Assembly (NCBI GenBank): GCA_018821425.1
Contig: JAHJMH010000035.1
Span: forward strand, 1 to 5,289
Origin: Nanobdellota archaeon
GTDB lineage: Archaea; Nanobdellota; Nanobdellia; Pacearchaeales; GW2011-AR1
Length of the DNA stretch: 5,289 bases
Direction of reading: 5' to 3'
Notes under the pieces: generated by a model
Databases searched by the model: none
The model's input: the letters and a program-made list of their open reading frames with translations, nothing else
Told to the model about the DNA's origin: nothing
Made by a program: the position numbers and the translations under genes
In this document: positions 4,974 through 5,289 of the stretch, piece by piece
How positions within the stretch are numbered: position 1 is the stretch's first letter
Layout: every line of letters begins with the position of its first letter

Positions 4974-5198
4974 GATCCTTGAGACTAATATAGGTTTTTT
5001 TTCATCGTCGGAAAAAATCCTTTTTTTATCCGGATAAGCAGATAAATACAGATTAAAAGATTTCTTAAAGTTATCAATAGCTTCATCAAGAGTATCACCA
5101 AAATCTGCCACTCCTGTCTCTTCATTGTTAACTATGAAAACTTTATTTTTTTCCATTTGCTCTTCTCTAACAGAAATATTAACACTTAGTTTACCCAT
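4965..5198 (-). CDS. hicB: HicB-like antitoxin
   Basis: This 77-residue protein has the partial RNase H-like fold of HicB antitoxins. There is an N-terminal strand (LSVNISVREEQ, 4-14), a second strand (KVFIVNNEETGV, 19-30), and the family signature ADFGDTLDEAIDNFKKSFNL (31-50), matching 'gv-s-GdT-eEA--n-kea-elYl'. The terminal strand is PILVSRILI (69-77). It lacks the C-terminal helix-turn-helix or ribbon-helix-helix domain of longer HicB proteins, so on its own it is not expected to bind DNA. Expected role: to bind and block the neighbouring HicA. The start at 5198 is supported by a TATA element about 26 bases upstream and a leaderless arrangement. Its 3' end overlaps hicA by 9 bases in convergent orientation, unlike the usual co-directional operon. 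Confidence 0.75.
   Translation of the reverse strand: MGKLSVNISVREEQMEKNKVFIVNNEETGVADFGDTLDEAIDNFKKSFNLYLSAYPDKKRIFSDDEKKPILVSRILI
4995..5002 (+). terminator. T8 tract, likely terminator of the hicA transcript
   Basis: Eight consecutive T residues begin 21 bases after the hicA stop. Archaeal RNA polymerase terminates at U-tracts without needing a hairpin. The tract lies inside hicB, where its complement encodes lysines, so it may instead be a by-product of coding. A second tract at 5021-5027 strengthens the reading. Confidence 0.4.
5021..5027 (+). terminator. T7 tract, possible back-up terminator for hicA
   Basis: Seven consecutive T residues occur 19 bases after the first tract, again within antisense hicB sequence. 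Tandem U-tracts are common at archaeal 3' ends. The complement encodes the lysines of the PDKKR segment, so coding constraint is an alternative explanation. Confidence 0.35.
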
Positions 5199-5220
5199 GT
5201 TTGATTATCGTTAGGGGAGG

Positions 5221-5228
5221 TTTTAAAT
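5221..5228 (-). promoter_or_regulatory. TATA box of hicB
   Basis: The minus strand reads GATTTAAAACC, with ATTTAAAA centred about 26 bases before the ATG at 5198, giving a leaderless transcript. The antitoxin thus appears to have its own promoter, separate from that of hicA. The remaining bases to the window end (5229-5289) show no recognisable gene. Confidence 0.5.
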
Positions 5229-5289
5229 CTTGCTAAAGGACGGTTCTGTAAAGTTATCGGTTGGTAAAAAGAGTTAGAAGTAGGATTTA

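Noticed and set aside
5199..5289. Possible RNA gene or start of another gene at the right edge, including the G-rich GGGGAGG at 5214-5220
   Set aside because: No plus-strand ATG, tRNA-like arms or convincing pairing; the segment is explained by the hicB promoter.

Overview
The window looks like a piece of an archaeal chromosome, most likely from a small-genome DPANN lineage (Pacearchaeota or Woesearchaeota type). The best evidence is the archaeal-type AMP phosphorylase with its KHSIGG-PGNRT signature. Five of the seven genes with their own 5' flank have an AT-rich TATA-like octamer centred about 25-26 bases before the ATG, as expected for leaderless archaeal transcripts. Three genes that sit inside a transcription unit instead have a purine-rich ribosome site or an overlapping start. 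The 90-residue and 238-residue proteins resemble, from memory, conserved uncharacterised DPANN proteins. The lineage call is an inference.

Layout, left to right. Positions 8-807 (minus) hold a two-gene unit: an 86-residue protein of unknown function, then a PIN-domain nuclease-like protein whose ATG shares one base with the upstream stop (TAATG). Positions 808-969 are intergenic and carry TATA elements and three copies of ATTGTGCAA at roughly two-helical-turn spacing. Positions 970-1242 (minus) encode a 90-residue small helical protein. Positions 1295-3838 (minus) are an operon of an AI-2E-family membrane permease followed by AMP phosphorylase. A divergent promoter region (3839-3959) separates this from a plus-strand gene for an uncharacterised 238-residue protein (3960-4676). 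Next come a stem-loop and a HicA-like toxin gene (4746-4973, plus). A HicB-like antitoxin gene (4965-5198, minus) faces it tail to tail with a 9-base overlap. The last 90 bases hold the hicB promoter and no recognisable gene.

How the genes may work together. AMP phosphorylase starts the archaeal nucleoside-monophosphate salvage route, turning AMP into adenine and ribose-1,5-bisphosphate. The permease ahead of it may be functionally linked, but its substrate cannot be read from the sequence. HicA and HicB are expected to form a toxin-antitoxin pair acting on mRNA. The PIN protein and its coupled small partner form a second possible nuclease/regulator pair. The metabolic genes are thus flanked on both sides by accessory nuclease modules.

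The most unusual feature is the convergent hicA/hicB arrangement: the two genes share a palindromic stop overlap and have separate promoters. The usual arrangement is a co-directional operon.
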